64,000 nucleotides of DNA from Venturia oleaginea. Taxonomy: Eukaryota; Ascomycota; Dothideomycetes; Venturiales; Venturiaceae. The translations under genes were made by a program, and so were the position numbers. Of the stretch, positions 22,806-35,712 are shown one piece after another. Below the pieces are notes generated by a model. The model had not been told where the DNA came from. It made no database searches and worked only from the letters and a program-made list of their open reading frames with translations. Position 1 is the stretch's first letter. The number at the start of each line of letters is the position of its first letter. The stretch spans positions 1 to 64,000 of the forward strand of contig JABMLP010000006.1 in the NCBI GenBank assembly GCA_013176395.1, written 5' to 3'.

Positions 22806-23333
22806 ATGTCTTCATCCCTCAGAAGCAGGAAGCAGAGGAATGACTTTGCTATCACACTCAAGGGCCAGATGGCATTATCGTCCTGGTTTGCCATTGGTGC
22901 CTGTCTCAACTCCATTCTATTCCTTGCCATTAAACGTCTTGCACTTCTCCTACCTTTTCTCCTAATTGTCTTCCGAAACCTCGACACGCTCATCCAGACG
23001 TATGGGCTCGAGAAGACTCTTTTCATGGATGGCGGCATCACGAGTAAATACTCTGCCCAGTTTCCCAACGGCGATGGACCTTTGGGCCTAATGCGGCAAA
23101 CGAACAGATGGTCGTCTTCCTGATTGGAGCGAGAAGTAATCAGTGAGTTTTGCAACAGTCGTAGATACAAGAGACTTCACTAATTTCTTAAAAGCCCCAT
23201 GGGTGCCCTCACACCCGGCTTCAAAAAACTTAGCGAGTATTTCGAAGGGATGATCAAAGACGTCGAATCATACGCAGAAGCATACACCTATGATAATGAG
23301 AAGTATACGCCGGATCCGTATGCGAAGACTTAG
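22806..23333 (+). pseudogene. DUF4188-type (fungal monooxygenase-like) protein, frame-broken and truncated
   Basis: From the ATG at 22806 the frame gives a short basic N-terminus and two adjacent hydrophobic segments (about residues 22-55), then the family-typical stretch ending K-Y-S-A-Q-F-P-N-G-D-G-P near 23080. There the frame breaks: adding one base to the TTTGGG run at 23081 restores N-E-Q-M-V-V-F-L-I-G-A-R-S-N, a hallmark of this family. A 52-nt intron fits at 23143-23194 (GTGAGT...AAAG, CACTAAT branch site), and the frame resumes with H-P-M-G. The protein then stops at 23333, about half the length I remember for fungal members, so the C-terminal half is missing. The family assignment rests on remembered motifs. 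Function in the family is poorly known; some members sit in biosynthetic clusters. Confidence 0.5.
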
Positions 23334-23928
23334 AGAAAGCTGTCTGCTGACTGGGATCTGCATTAAGAGGAAGGGGGATTCTTTTCGTTTGTTGACACAA
23401 GGCGAGATGGACAGATATTGTGAAGCGTTCACGTTGAGAGTAACATGTGATAAAACCTGGTTGCAAAGCCTTCAATTTCGTGCGACTGCTTAAAAGGAGA
23501 TCAGCTTGCTGAACTCACTTTTGATGAGAAATTGGGTACCACTAACAATCGAACAGTTGTCAAAACTGAAAACAGCCGCGTGACTCACGCCTGAAAATGC
23601 CTTGGATGTCAGATTCCTCATTGCCTGGTCGTAGTATGAATTTCTGCCGGGAACTTATTGTGTGCAGCCGATTTGAGGATGTCGTGGACAGATTGAGGAA
23701 GCGTTAACATCGAGAAGAAGTGATCCTACTAGCCATCAACACTGTAAGTTGATGAAAAGGAAGTCTTCAGCCTTGGAGTAGTATTCTAAAGATAGAAACC
23801 AAACATCGGTCGCCATGGGCACAAACTCTCCGCGACGCGTTTTCCCGCATAATTCGCCGCGTCCAACTCCATAACTCGAAGTCTTCTTGATCTCTCTTCC
23901 ACTATTACATACACAGAACTACGACAAT
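23334..23928. other. No gene seen; promoter region of the SNF2 gene at right edge
   Basis: Short open frames here have no recognised motif and may be scrambled remains of the preceding pseudogene's C-terminal half. The last 150 bases are probably promoter and leader of the gene starting at 23929. Confidence 0.4.
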
Positions 23929-26900
23929 ATGGTTCGCGAACGAGAAGCACCCATACATGCTCGGCCAAAAGGCCAGTCTTCGGCCGACCCAGAGACGGCG
24001 AGACCATTACAGCCTGTTCCTCGTCAGATTCACGACTTGACTGCATCTTCGCCTGAGTTCGGAAAAACAAGCCCACTGAGGAACCCGCTTCATAGAGCAC
24101 TGAACAAAGCCGAAGCCGTTCTTTTCAACATACCCAAGAAAGGCGTCCCTAGAGCTGAACACCACCGCGATGGTCAACCGACATCACGGAATGCATCTGG
24201 TTCGAGCAATCAAGTCTCTCTCGGGATACCTCCTCCCATCGACGCTGTCCCTACGCAGCCAACCGGTGCATTTCGCGTATCACCTTTAGACCCGTACCCA
24301 CAACCACAACACAAGTCTGGCACCGTTCCAGATGTCTACGAAATATCTCGACCAGCCGCTTTCCGGCCGAAATCCGGCTATGCACCTCCTCCACCTACCT
24401 TCTCTTCGTTCGGCGGTTTCAACAACGCACCCAAATATCCTCCAACAAAACCTGTCAATTTCGCACTAGACGACGGAGAATTCAACCCAGACGCTGCTTT
24501 ACAAGGAACCCGATTTGGGGAGCCCGATCCATATCGATATGTCGACTCGTCGAAGGCTAATGAGGATATCAAGGCACTGTTGGAGGGCGCGTTTGACGAC
24601 GATGACGACAAGCCGCGTCTGCCTAGGACAAGGAGACAAAATAAGAGGCAAGAGGAGGAACCAGAGGCCATGAAGAGCTTGGCCGATAGACTACAATCGC
24701 TGGATGTGAAAAAGGAGAAGCCCAAAGAGGAAGAGGAAGATGAGGACGAGGAAGACGGCTCTTTAGAAGGACTAGCTGTCAAACTTCTCCCGCATCAAGT
24801 CGAAGGTGTTGCCTGGATGAACGATCGCGAGGTCTCACAGAAGAAGAAAAATGGAGTCTTACCAAAAGGTGGGATTCTGGCAGACGACATGGGACTGGGA
24901 AAGACGATACAAACTCTAGCACTCATGCTCACGAATCCGATACCATCCAAGGAAGAACGCGAGAAGGATAAGAAGAACACCATTCCCGGAAATTGCTCGA
25001 AAACGACTCTCGTTGTGGCTCCGCTTGCACTAATCAAACAATGGGAGGCAGAGATCAAGACACGCGTCACATCTTCGCATCGTATGAAGGTCCTTGTGCA
25101 TCACGGTCCATCTCGAACGAAGCGATTTGATGAGCTGAAGAACTACGATGTTGTCATTACCACCTACCAAATTATCGCCTCCGAGCACGCGAACAGCTCT
25201 GACGATGATAACGGTATCAAGACTGGTTGCTTTGGTGTACATTGGTATCGCATCATTCTTGATGAAGCACAAAGCATCAAAAATCGCAATGCCAAATCAA
25301 CAAAAGCCTGCTACGCGCTACGAAGTCACTATCGGTGGTGCCTCACTGGTACACCAATGCAAAACAATTTGGACGAGTTGCAGAGTCTGATTCAGTTCTT
25401 GAAAATTCGCCCGTACTGTGACATTGGGCCGTGGAAAGAGCAAATCACGCAACCTATGAAGAACGGACATGGCGGTCTTGCGATGCGTCGGTTGCAGATT
25501 TTCCTCAAATCATGCATGAAGCGACGCACGAAATATGTGCTCAAGAAGCAGGGTGCGTTGAACCCTGGTGGCAAGGTCAAAGAGGGCGAGAAGGGCAATG
25601 GTTTCCGAATCGTGGACCGTAAGGTTGAAGTCGTTACTGCTCAATTTAATGGCCAGGAACGAGTCTTGTACGATCGTCTCGCGGATCGCGCTCAGAGCCG
25701 ATTGGATGAGATGATGGGAGGCGCTAAGAACGACTACATTGGTGCTCTGGTTCTGTTGCTTCGTTTGCGACAAGCTTGTAACCATCCACAACTTATTGTA
25801 AGCAATGTTAAGAATGACAACGATGCTCTCACGACCGGCGCGACAAAGCCAACACCTGGCACGCAGGCGCCCAGAGACGATATGGACGACATTGCGAACC
25901 TGCTTGGAGGCCTGTCTGTGGAGTCAAAGAAATGCGACGTCTGTCAAAAGGTTCTCAATCAATCCGAGATTGCCGCCTCTGCCGTACGATGCGGTGACTG
26001 CGAAGCTGACTTTTCTTCTATTCAGCCGAAGAAGGAGAAGAAGCATCGTAAGCACAAGAAATCTAGAAAGGAGAAACTCAAGAAGAAGTCACAACCGCAG
26101 CCAAAACCTGCCCGCCAGCGTAAAGTCATACTGGACAGTGACGACGAGAAAGAAGAGGGTGACTGGGTTGTGCCTGAGGAGGAGCGAGAAGTGTCTCACC
26201 TAGGCATAGCAGGAGGTACTGACGACGAGAATGCAGAGGGCCCTGGCGAATGGCTCTCTGGCGACGATTCGACCAGATCTGCTACAGATGACGAGGAAGA
26301 AGAGGAGCCCAACCGTGCCCGAAAACTGAAGAAAACCCGGAAGATCGTTCTAATCGACAGCCATGACGAAGAGCACGACTCAGCTTCCGACTCCGAGGTT
26401 AATTCTGAGGAAGAAACAGACAGCGAAGACGAGTCGTCAAGTGATGATTCTGGTATCGTACCAGATCGACCCGATATGGCCAAATCGACCAAGATCCGGT
26501 ATCTCATGGATATCCTCAAGAAAGACACACCAGACCACAAAGTCATCGTCTTCTCTCAATTTACGTCTATGCTTGATCTTGTTGAGCCATTTCTCAAATC
26601 TGGCGGTTACAACTTCACACGCTATGATGGCAGTATGAAGAATGATCATCGTGAGGCAAGTTTAGAACGTTTGAGAAACGACAAGAAGTGTCGTGTACTT
26701 CTCTGTTCGCTGAAATGTGGTTCACTCGGCCTCAATCTCACCGCTGCCAGCCGCGTCGTCATTCTCGAGCCATTCTGGAATCCTGTAAGACCCGTCTCAT
26801 CTCACCCACGTCCTAAAACAAATACTAACAAATTCTGCAGTTTGTAGAAGAACAAGCCATCGACCGCGTCCATCGCCTCAACCAGACCGTCGACGTGGTC

Positions 26901-27215
26901 GTCTACCGCCTCACCATCGCCGACACGGTGGAAGAACGTATCCTCGACCTGCAAGAGGCGAAACGCAAACTTGCAAATGCTGCTATTGAAGGTGGGAAGG
27001 CGATTGGCAAGTTGACTATGAAGGATATCATGGCGCTTTTCAGACGTGATGCCGAGCATGATCATCCTGTTGATATGAAGGGGTTGGGGGAGAAGGTGGG
27101 GGTTTTGAATAGTAGTCCCAGGAAGAATCATGTTGGCGCCGGGCTGGAGAATAGGAGGGGCGTACTGGAGAAGAAGGGGAGGGCTGAGGATCCGGTGTAT
27201 GGGAGGAGGTGGTAG
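23929..27215 (+). CDS. SNF2-family DNA-dependent ATPase (Rad5/Rad16/Uls1-like group)
   Basis: Two exons, 23929-26784 and 26841-27215, are joined over a 56-nt intron with a perfect TACTAAC branch site. The product is 1076 residues. I chose ATG 23929; the upstream TTG is not credible. The first 270 residues are disordered and charged. The SNF2 N-terminal domain follows: L-L-P-H-Q (about 286), the nucleotide-binding D-D-M-G-L-G-K-T (about 321-328), D-E-A-Q (about 445) and the L-T-G-T-P motif (about 477). A short zinc-binding-like pair of CxxC motifs lies near residues 667-693, followed by a long acidic/basic low-complexity insertion with Asp-Glu-Ser runs. The helicase C-terminal domain has V-I-V-F-S-Q-F (about 871), G-S-L-G-L-N-L (about 930) and, in exon 2, D-R-V-H-R-L-N-Q. 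These enzymes move along DNA to remodel chromatin or displace proteins in repair. A full RING finger, as in Rad5, is not visible. Confidence 0.9.
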
Positions 27216-28917
27216 ACTTTATGTGGGGATTGTATGGATGATGAGTGATTTGAGTAAGTTTTGGAGTTGGTGGTGGGTTTACGGTTGGGAATCTTGTGCA
27301 GACAGAGGTAACGTCTGTTGTTTTTAGGTCTGCTCGCGATGGCGTTTCTCAATCGCGGGACTTTGATACCCCCCATACTCATCTTATGATTGGAATTCTG
27401 TGAAATATTTTGTCGTGCCTTGCTATATGGGAACGGTTTTCATCACATTCTCCTCTGTATGTACTTTTATCGAGAAGTTTCTCATACTATTACTTTCTTC
27501 GGCTGTTAGTCCTACTATATGCGGTATCGTGTTCAGACAGCGCTGCTTTAAAGATACGTATGTTGGTCTTAGGGTATATCTATTATCAGATAGATATTTC
27601 ACACACGGTCAATCAGTAGAGCAATGGCCTTTTACGTTTTTCTTCGATATCAATTGACGGTATCTCATGAGTGTCGAACCAGTGAGTGGATTGACGGCCC
27701 CAAGGTGAGGTGGGGTGGGGTGAGGTGAGATGGGGGGAAATATTCCTAGTGAAGGGGGGAGGTTGGTTTGAAAAGCTTGCCTTTGAGATTTGGAATAATG
27801 GAGGGAAGAAGGGTTTCATGATATGCCTAACTAGAGCTATGGTTGGAGTGGGCTGGGTTGGTTTCCACAAGCTAGGTGGGTTATCCGAGGGATTTTATGA
27901 CTTTGGGTTTTTGTTATTATATATAGGTGTTGGAATAAGGGCTCTTCAGAAAATTATTCATTAAAGACTTAGAAACAGCTTGTGGAGGGAAGAAAAGATT
28001 GAATGGCTTGCTTTCCTAAGTGATGGCATAAAGCCTGACTATATACACTAGAAGTGAAAGTATGAGGTCATTGCCTGAACTTGAAGTAATGCCAAAACGC
28101 TCCTATCCAAAGATGTTTCAACACTAGGGGATGGATGGTAGGTAGGTACCTTTGGGGGCAGAGATGGGCTTCTTGTTTTGCAGTGATTTTGAACCTGTGG
28201 ATTCAGGATTAGGAGCCCGGATTCTGCATTTTCTCGTGTGGCCGTGTGTATGGACTTGGACTAAGAGGGTTATTTTGAGATTTTGGTAAGATACATGTAT
28301 GGCTTTTGATGCGCGTTCGAGTAATCATCGCTATCAAAACATGACATGCTGCATTGAAATCGTGATTAGTATTCTACTCCTGAGTGACACGTCGTACATA
28401 ATCAGAATTCCCGGCGAGGAAGAGAGCCCAGGAACTCACAACCAAGATAAGCCCAATAATCAACGCTCGGAATTTTAAACACCACTGTCAAATCTTTTCT
28501 TCTACAAAAAAAAAATGGAAACAAGGACCAGCTAGTATCAAATGAATATAAAACGGCCATTCATTCTCGGGTATCTACAAAAACCACCAATTCCAACGCC
28601 TGGGCGAGTAGAGAAAGAAGGAGAGAAAGAAACTACCAGGCCCTATTTTTCAACCACCCAGCATCCATCAATCTAGTCCATCTGACCAAGAGCATGAAGT
28701 AAAAAAGAGTAGGGGGGAAAAGTGCTGCATGCACCGCACCACATGTATGCGAGAGCTCCCTAAATGCCATCCCATCCATCCATCAATCCCCTATAAAAAC
28801 AACCAGATTCCAAGAGAAAAAAACACCGTGTTGTAATCACCCAAGATCATTATATCCCAGTTTCATCCCCATGACCCACAAACCAACAACGCCAATCACC
28901 CCCATCTAGCAGTCTCT
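27216..28917. other. Intergenic between convergent SNF2 and YTA7 genes
   Basis: This is 3' flank of two convergent genes. A G-rich purine run with GGTGAGGTGGGGT repeats lies near 27703-27735. Open frames here are short and have no recognisable motif. Confidence 0.6.
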
Positions 28918-31900
28918 TCAAAAAGTCCCTCCACCAACACCCTGCCAACTCTCAATATCCACAATAACCCGTCTAAAAGCCCCCAAAACAATCCCAACAA
29001 CTTCATCACGATCCCAATTGCCCCTGCTCTTCCAAATAGCATCAATGCACGCGGCATTGATTTGTTCAAGCTGCTCAACACTCATACCAGTTGTCCTAGA
29101 TACCAACTCCTGCTTGAACGCCGCGAGCTTGATGTCAGAAAGATTATAAGGCGCGTGCGCAACCTCCATGACCTCCGCTCCGATAACCTCGCTAGCCTCC
29201 GCAGGAACAGGTGCCGGTGGATTGAGTATGGATGCGATATTCGAATGATGCACACCACTCGGATGTGCAACATTAGGAGTGCCCTGGCTAGACAGCTGAC
29301 TCGCTGCAAACTGGCTCGCAGCAGTATCAGCATTCGCCCTAACCGCCGACGCTGGCGCCGTGGGTATCGAGAAATGATGCTGTGAACTAGCCGGTTGAGA
29401 TTGACTCGAGGAATGTTGTGGAGATGCAATCTCTGTAAAAGTATCCGTAAGTAAAAGATCTTCGCTCCAAGTGCTGTCTTGTGTATTCGAGGTTGATGAT
29501 AGGAGGGAGAACTGCTCACCCAAATTGTCCTTGATCCCCGTGGATTGACCGGATGCTGTTTGTCCAGAGGGCTCCTGGGTATCGGGGATGTCCTCGTGGT
29601 GGCTCAAGGCTTCGTAGTCGGAGAAGAGAGGGAAGTGTCTTGATTCAGTGCCATTGCTGCTTTGTGTGGGGCCTTGGCTGGCGTTTCCTGTTTGAACACT
29701 ATGGCCAGATATGCGATTGCTGCTCTTGTGACCACTGGTGGTTGTACTGGCGCTATTGTGATAATCTTGAATTTGGCTGCCTGGCGCCATCTTTTGAAGC
29801 GCAGAGCCTTGACGGCGGAATTGTGAGCTGTTGATGCCCGTATGCGCAGCAGCGCTTGGGAATTCCGATACTCGATGGAGTTGAACCGAACCTGGGTCAT
29901 CGGCATCGGCCATGAAGACATCATGTCCGTGAGAGCCATTGGTCAGAGGCTCAGTATCGCCATTGGATGGTGCAGGTCGCCGAGGAGTGACGGGAGGTAA
30001 AAACGCTCTACCTGGGACAGGTTCGCCCAGAAGAACGGGGCCAGAGTCTTCAGTGGTCGGAATGGACTGAGGAACAGGCATAATTGCGGTCCCGTTGAGA
30101 CCGGCTCCGGATTCTTTTGCTTCCTTCTCGCGGGCAAGTTCACGCAGATAGACAGCCTCACACTCTGAATTAAGTGCGGGTTGGGTTTGGGCAAAGTGCA
30201 TCATGTCTACTTCAACATTGGCAAGAAGCTCATTCGCGCTGATGGTCCGATTGCGGTCGCCCATGGTCTTTGCATCTTTAGCCATGCGCTTGATGTCGTC
30301 AAAGAAGTCCTTGAACCGCTTGTAGTAGCCGTTGGATAAGCGCAACTCGATAATGACAATATCGATGTTGTAGTAGAACTTGCCAGTGGCGACCTCCTTG
30401 AGACCGCCCACACCATGCTTGTCTGTGTCAAGCTCGAAGGGTCGGTAAACTTGCTGCGCTTGTTGTTGTTCTGCGGAAAGGTCTGTAGTAAGGATATCGG
30501 GGTTCTGTTCATTGAACAAGTATCCAATCTGTCTCTCATCGATAGGAGGCTGCCTGAACTTCTTGTATTTCTGCTTGATCTGCTCCATGATACCATTGAT
30601 GTGTAGCTTCAACTGGTTGAGAGTATGGCGATCATTCTTCTTCTGCACCTTCGCTTCCTTCTTCGTCAATGCAGGCTTTGCGACTTGCACTGGCGCTGCG
30701 TGTGGTGCTTCAGGAAGAATCTCGATCTTGCGACGCTTGCGGTGCTCCGGGTCTGGGAATTCTGCAGGTCGCTTGCGAACGAAAACAACAAGAGCCTCGA
30801 AAAACTCGCTGCGCGCTGTCTGGTCCGGACGCTCGATCTCGTAGTCAGTGCGCGCAGAGAAGCCAAAAAGATCGCGCATCATGTTGGGATTAGGCTTCTC
30901 GTCAGGAGTATCAGTCTCCATAATGCCCAATACTAGAATAGGGTCGTTGGGAGGGATGCCGCGTAGTAGACTCGAGAAGGTCTTTACGACAGTAGGACCA
31001 ACTGTCTCATACCAGACATCGACGTTTGGAAGAAATACGACACTAGGCGTGTGGCGTCGAACCTCCTTGAAAAGTTGAATGACTGCTGCTTCTGGCGAAC
31101 GTGAAGATTCTTCCATCAAGGTGGCCATGTCAAAGCTCTGGACAAATACGCCTTCGAACTTGTGTAGCAGAGCAGATGAAATATGATGCTGGCCCATCCC
31201 ACGAACACCGCGGATCAGCAATCGAGGCCGGAAGACACGGGCACGATCGAATTCGCGCTGCATCGTCTCACGCTCGAAGCCTTGATTGTCGTCGCGATCG
31301 TCGAACTGAGCTTCCTCGAGTGCTGTCAACTTCGCTCTCCGAGGAAAGACCTCCTCAAGAATTTGGTGGATCTGTTCTAGAGGCTTTCGCAGCAATGGTT
31401 CGATGCTGCCGGACAGCGGCTCAACCTTTCCAGTACTAGAACGCTCTGAAGAAGGAACAATCTTGTTGACAGAAAGCATGAAATCCTTCGCGAGAACCTT
31501 GATTTTTTTCGTGTCGATCTGGAGCTTCTTGTCGGAAGAGTAAATTTGAGGGAAGGTTCCTTGCACAGCGTTGAGAGCTGCTTCAGTGCAAAGTGCGCGC
31601 AAGTCGGCACCACCGTATCCTTTGGTGAGATCGGCCAATTGGTCTTTGAATGGAGCTGCTAACGGTGGCTCCCATCCTTTGGTATTGATGTCAATGATGG
31701 CACGACGAGCCTTTATATCGGGAAGTGGGAAATAGAACTCGCGATCAAACCGACCAGGTCGTCGCAGTGCTGGATCAACATTGTCGGGGCGATTGGTAGC
31801 ACCAATTACAATGACTTGCCCACGGCCATCCATACCATCCATAAGTGCAAGAAGAGTCGCCACGATGGATGCGTGAATCTGTTCTTGCTTGCTGGAACGG

Positions 31901-34138
31901 ACGGGTGCAAGACCATCGATTTCGTCAAAGAAGATGATTGAAGGTTGACATTTTTGAGCTTCCTCGAACAGGAGTCGAAGCTGTCTCTCTGCTTCACCAA
32001 CCCACTTGCTGAGAGCATCTGCTCCCTTTCTAATGAAGAAAGTGACTTTCTTCCCACTGACGCTGACACTGTTGGCGAGAGCGCGAGCAAGCAGCGTCTT
32101 ACCAGTACCGGGAGGTCCATGGAAAAGGACACCTCGAGGTGGGGTGACTGAGAAGCGTGTGAAAATCTCAGGGTACAGCAGAGGAATGACAACCATCTCC
32201 TTCAGCTTCGTAATGTGATCTTCCAAACCACCAACGGCGTCGAAATTGACATTCTCATCGACGCCCAGAGGATCAGCATCAGCAAGAGCTTTCTTCTCTT
32301 TCGTGACCTTTCCGAAGTTCGCTGGCCCACCACCACTCTGCTGGCCTCCCTGTTCATGAACTGCTGGGGTCGGAAATCCTGGAGCTTTTGCGGTTGTTGG
32401 TGTCATACCCACGGCTCCTCCGATTCCGCCTCCTTGCTGTGGTCGCCGAGCGCCTTCGTCATCACTACTGTCTGAATCGACACCTCCAACCGCACCCTCA
32501 CCATCGGGTCCACCAAAGGCGGCCTTCGGACCACCAAATCCGCCAAATGGACCTGCAGTGGAGAACAGTGGTCGCCATGCGCCACCTTTCTTCTTCTTTG
32601 GTGCAGTGTCAGCAAGGTTTTGTGCAGCGTCCTCGTCTTGTGCGTATATATCGTTAAGCTGGTGAATAGTATAATCGACCTGCTTTGTTTGCCGACGTGT
32701 TCGTGTATCGTCGTAGGTAATTCCTTGGGGTGCACGAGCTGGCCCACGATTTTGAGTATGGCGCGTTTGGCGAGTTTCTCGACCAGCGCGTTTCAGTTCG
32801 TGAACCTCTTCTGCCAGCTCGTCCTCGTCCAGGTCGGCAGATGCAGAGCTGTGTCTTCGCTGTCGCTGAGAGTTACGAATCCTACGACCTTGTGAGTCAG
32901 ATGATGAAGTCTTCTGACGCTTACGCTCGATGATTTCATCTAATTCTGACATGTTTTCTTCCTCAGCCACGGCTTCCTCTTCTGGGGCGTAGTCACTGCT
33001 CTCGTCGATACCACGCTTGCGCTTTTGTTGAGACGATTCCGGCACTTCTTTGGCTTGGGACTGCTGGCGATGTTAGTGACGAGATTCTGAGACTTTAGTT
33101 ATCAATGCTTACCCGGAGGTTGCGCGCGCTGCGTCGTACTGGGCCATCAGATTCTTCTGACTGCGCACGTTGCCTCGCTTCTTCAACTACCTCTTCAACT
33201 GGCGCAACCTCTGCGGCAGCCTCCTCATCTTCTTCTGGCAGCCGCTCGACGCTCTCGACAACCTCTTCCGGCTCAACTTCAGCATCGGCATCACCATCAG
33301 ACTCCATCGCCTCCGGTTCTTCTTCGCTTGCGCGGTCTGTGTCCTGAGATGCTTCTATGATATCGCTAATCATTCCCTTTCGAGGTTGTTTGCCAGCGTC
33401 GGCTCCACGAGGTCCTTTGCCGCCTCGAGTGCGACGACCAACCTCGACTTGCTCGGGGCTTGATGTACCCGGATGACGGATGTTTGCATGCTTTCCAGAG
33501 CTGGTCAATTCCATGTAAGGCTCGGGCTCTTGAGAAAGCCGACTGCTCTTGCGGGTTGCGCGCATTGCTGTGACGGGAGGTGGGTTAGCTGTGCGGCTTC
33601 GTGTAGATCGGCGAGTCTGCGGGACGTTGAAGTTTTTGAGCGAAGACCACTTGGTGAAGTCTAGCTTGACAATCAATGTAGTGGGTTCTTCAAGTTGTGC
33701 GGGTTGTAGGATCCGATGTGAGGCGCGGCTCTTCTGTGGAGAGAGGACAAGTTCGTCTTCTTCGTCTGCCGTCTCTTCAATTTCGTCAATGTCACTCTCC
33801 TCGTACTTGACTCCCTGTTTCACTGCGCTTCTCATAGCACGGCCAGTGCGTGGATTGCGTTCTGGTTCTTCCTCCTCTTCTTCACTCTCTGAGAAAGGCT
33901 CTTCGCTTATGTCCTCGTCGTCGTCGACAATGTCGCTATCGTCAGTGTTTGCTCTCCGACGCTTCTTATCTCGTCGATGATCTCTGAAGATGCCTCGATT
34001 TGCCTTCTTTTGCGAGGTAGGTTTTCGTCTATGAGTGGTAGATCTGACTGCTTGCTCCTCGAAGTCTGAGTCGTTCGGATCGCTAGCGTTTGGGTCGAAG
34101 TCTTCTAATTTCCGCTTCGGACCTGATTGCGGCGGCAT
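28918..34138 (-). CDS. YTA7: Yta7/ATAD2-type AAA ATPase with bromodomain
   Basis: Two exons, 34138-33113 and 33063-28918, flank a 49-nt intron (GTAAGC...CAG, CACTAAC branch site). The product is 1723 residues. The N-terminal 600 residues are acidic and basic low-complexity, with D/E-rich and R/K-rich blocks. The first AAA module has G-P-P-G-T-G-K-T at about 658-665, I-I-F-F-D-E-I-D (Walker B) about 55 residues later and G-A-T-N-R-P-D (sensor 1). The second AAA module is degenerate, with R-G-V-R-G-M-G in place of a P-loop, as known for Yta7. A bromodomain-like region follows (about 1170-1330), then a long Ser/Gln-rich tail. In yeast and animals this hexameric ATPase binds histone H3 and evicts or loads nucleosomes to tune transcription. 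It is convergent with the SNF2 gene. Confidence 0.93.
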
Positions 34139-34469
34139 ATCGAGGATACCAATGCGTCGTTGGTGTTATAGGTTTCCGGGATTCGAAGTCCGGTTTAGCA
34201 GTCGCTGGTAATGGCTGTTATGGGTTGCAAAAGTGCGGCGCGTTGAATAAGAGAGGCAGCAATCAGGATTTACAGGGAGATGGTCGCATCGACCTTACTG
34301 TTGATGGGGAACCTGAAAGTGGTGGTTCAAGGGGATGGGTTTTGCGCCTCTTTGTATGGTGTAGTAGGCAAAGCCGGAGTCAAAGTGCGTCAGGAGAGCG
34401 CGTCAAATCAACAACACAGATTGCCGATGGGATAACAAGCTGGAGTGAAAACTGGTGTCCGTGTTAATG

Positions 34470-34994
34470 GTCGTAATTCGATTTTTGACAGTCTTTGTCG
34501 AAGTTGTTGGCGAGTGTTGCTCGCGACCGTGGTTTCAATTGGCACTTCGCCAAGGACGACGCTAAATGGAAGCACGAATTCGAGGCGCAAAACAAACAGC
34601 AACGACACAATCCAGCGACACAATTTAACACGCAGCCATAGCTGTTAAGATATCCAAAATAGATGCGTTCGAAGCTTCTCATCGCGCTCGTCAGCATTTT
34701 CCGCATTGCACTCCTCTTTCCCAATCTCAACCAAGGCAATTCCACATTGCATTTTCTCGTCAAAGTCATCTCTGTCTCCCCGATCGCGTTCCTGCAGATG
34801 CAGATCCACCTGGGAAGGAGGCCTCCCACGAGAGCGTCCCGCTGTCGAGGGCTTTTCCCCAGATTCTGGACAAGGCCAAAAAGCACGTGAGGCATCGGCT
34901 AGTACTCCCACCAGCACCCCATTCCATAACCTTGGACTTGACAGCACGCAGCGCCCCTGTGTACGTTCCTTACAATGCTTTTCTGGTGTTTTGA
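34470..34994 (+). CDS. Possible small gene or exons of unknown function
   Basis: Two natural-looking plus-strand frames adjoin. One (about 34490-34634) reads through K-D-D-A-K-W-K-H-E-F-E and stops at TAG 34635. The other (about 34628-34994) is open for 120 codons without an ATG and includes I-S-K-I-D-A-F-E-A and A-H-S-I-T-L-D-L-like stretches, ending F-L-V-F-stop. They are in different frames, so joining them needs an intron or an indel I could not place. A minus-strand frame (34645-35040) is also open and lacks ATG. The gene would be divergent from YTA7, whose start is at 34138. Family not recognised; this may be a conserved small protein with an unresolved exon structure. Confidence 0.3.
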
Positions 34995-35712
34995 ATGCTT
35001 GACGAGTGTCTTTTTCGACTTTTGTCGCAACTTTCGCCAAGACGCTGCGAGCGTTGCATAATTCACCTGTTCACCTTTGCTGCATGTCCGAGATTGATTC
35101 TGGATATTTACGATCATTATGCGCTTGTTTATGTCTTCCCGTTGTCGTGGTCGTTGCTGCCGAATTTGAGGTTGGTGCTGGTTTTGGAGAAGGGTGGTGA
35201 GCTGTCCGCACAATGCTGACTCAGGAACATCATGTCGCTTCAATCATAGTAGAAAGACTCGGAACATCAGTTCAATATTCCCTTATCATCGTTGCTTGAT
35301 AGCAGTTCTCTGCAATCACACTGTATCTGGTAGAAAGCGAAGTTGCGCGATCGTTCCTTCTTTCCGAAACATCTATCCACCACAATGGAATTGCCAGGAG
35401 TTCATCGCTGTCTATTTTTCTAAGAGATTGTTATTGTGAATCGCCTTGGTTCTTCGTGGCAGCGATTCTATCAACTTTTCGTGCTTGATGGTTTTCACTA
35501 ACTCCGAGTCGTCCTTCTCCACCTCAGAGCGCAGTCGATAGGAATCAAAGTGAAGATTCTAGTCTATACATTAAACAACTCCACAATCCATCACGCTCAA
35601 GTGTGTATGATGTAGTTGAAGATGCAAGAGGATGTTTCAACATTGTTCCGCTCCATGCTGCCACCTCTATGCCATCGCTCCAATTCGACTTCATTCCGTC
35701 GTGTCCAACCAT
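34995..35712. other. Intergenic, no gene seen
   Basis: Contains the 3' flank of PDX1 at its right end. No recognisable coding frame. Confidence 0.5.

Noticed and set aside
23887..23928. Earlier start for the SNF2 gene at 23887
   Set aside because: The codon is TTG; the ATG at 23929 is the first real start.
29000..34138. Many plus-strand open frames across YTA7
   Set aside because: They are shadows of the minus-strand gene with unnatural composition.
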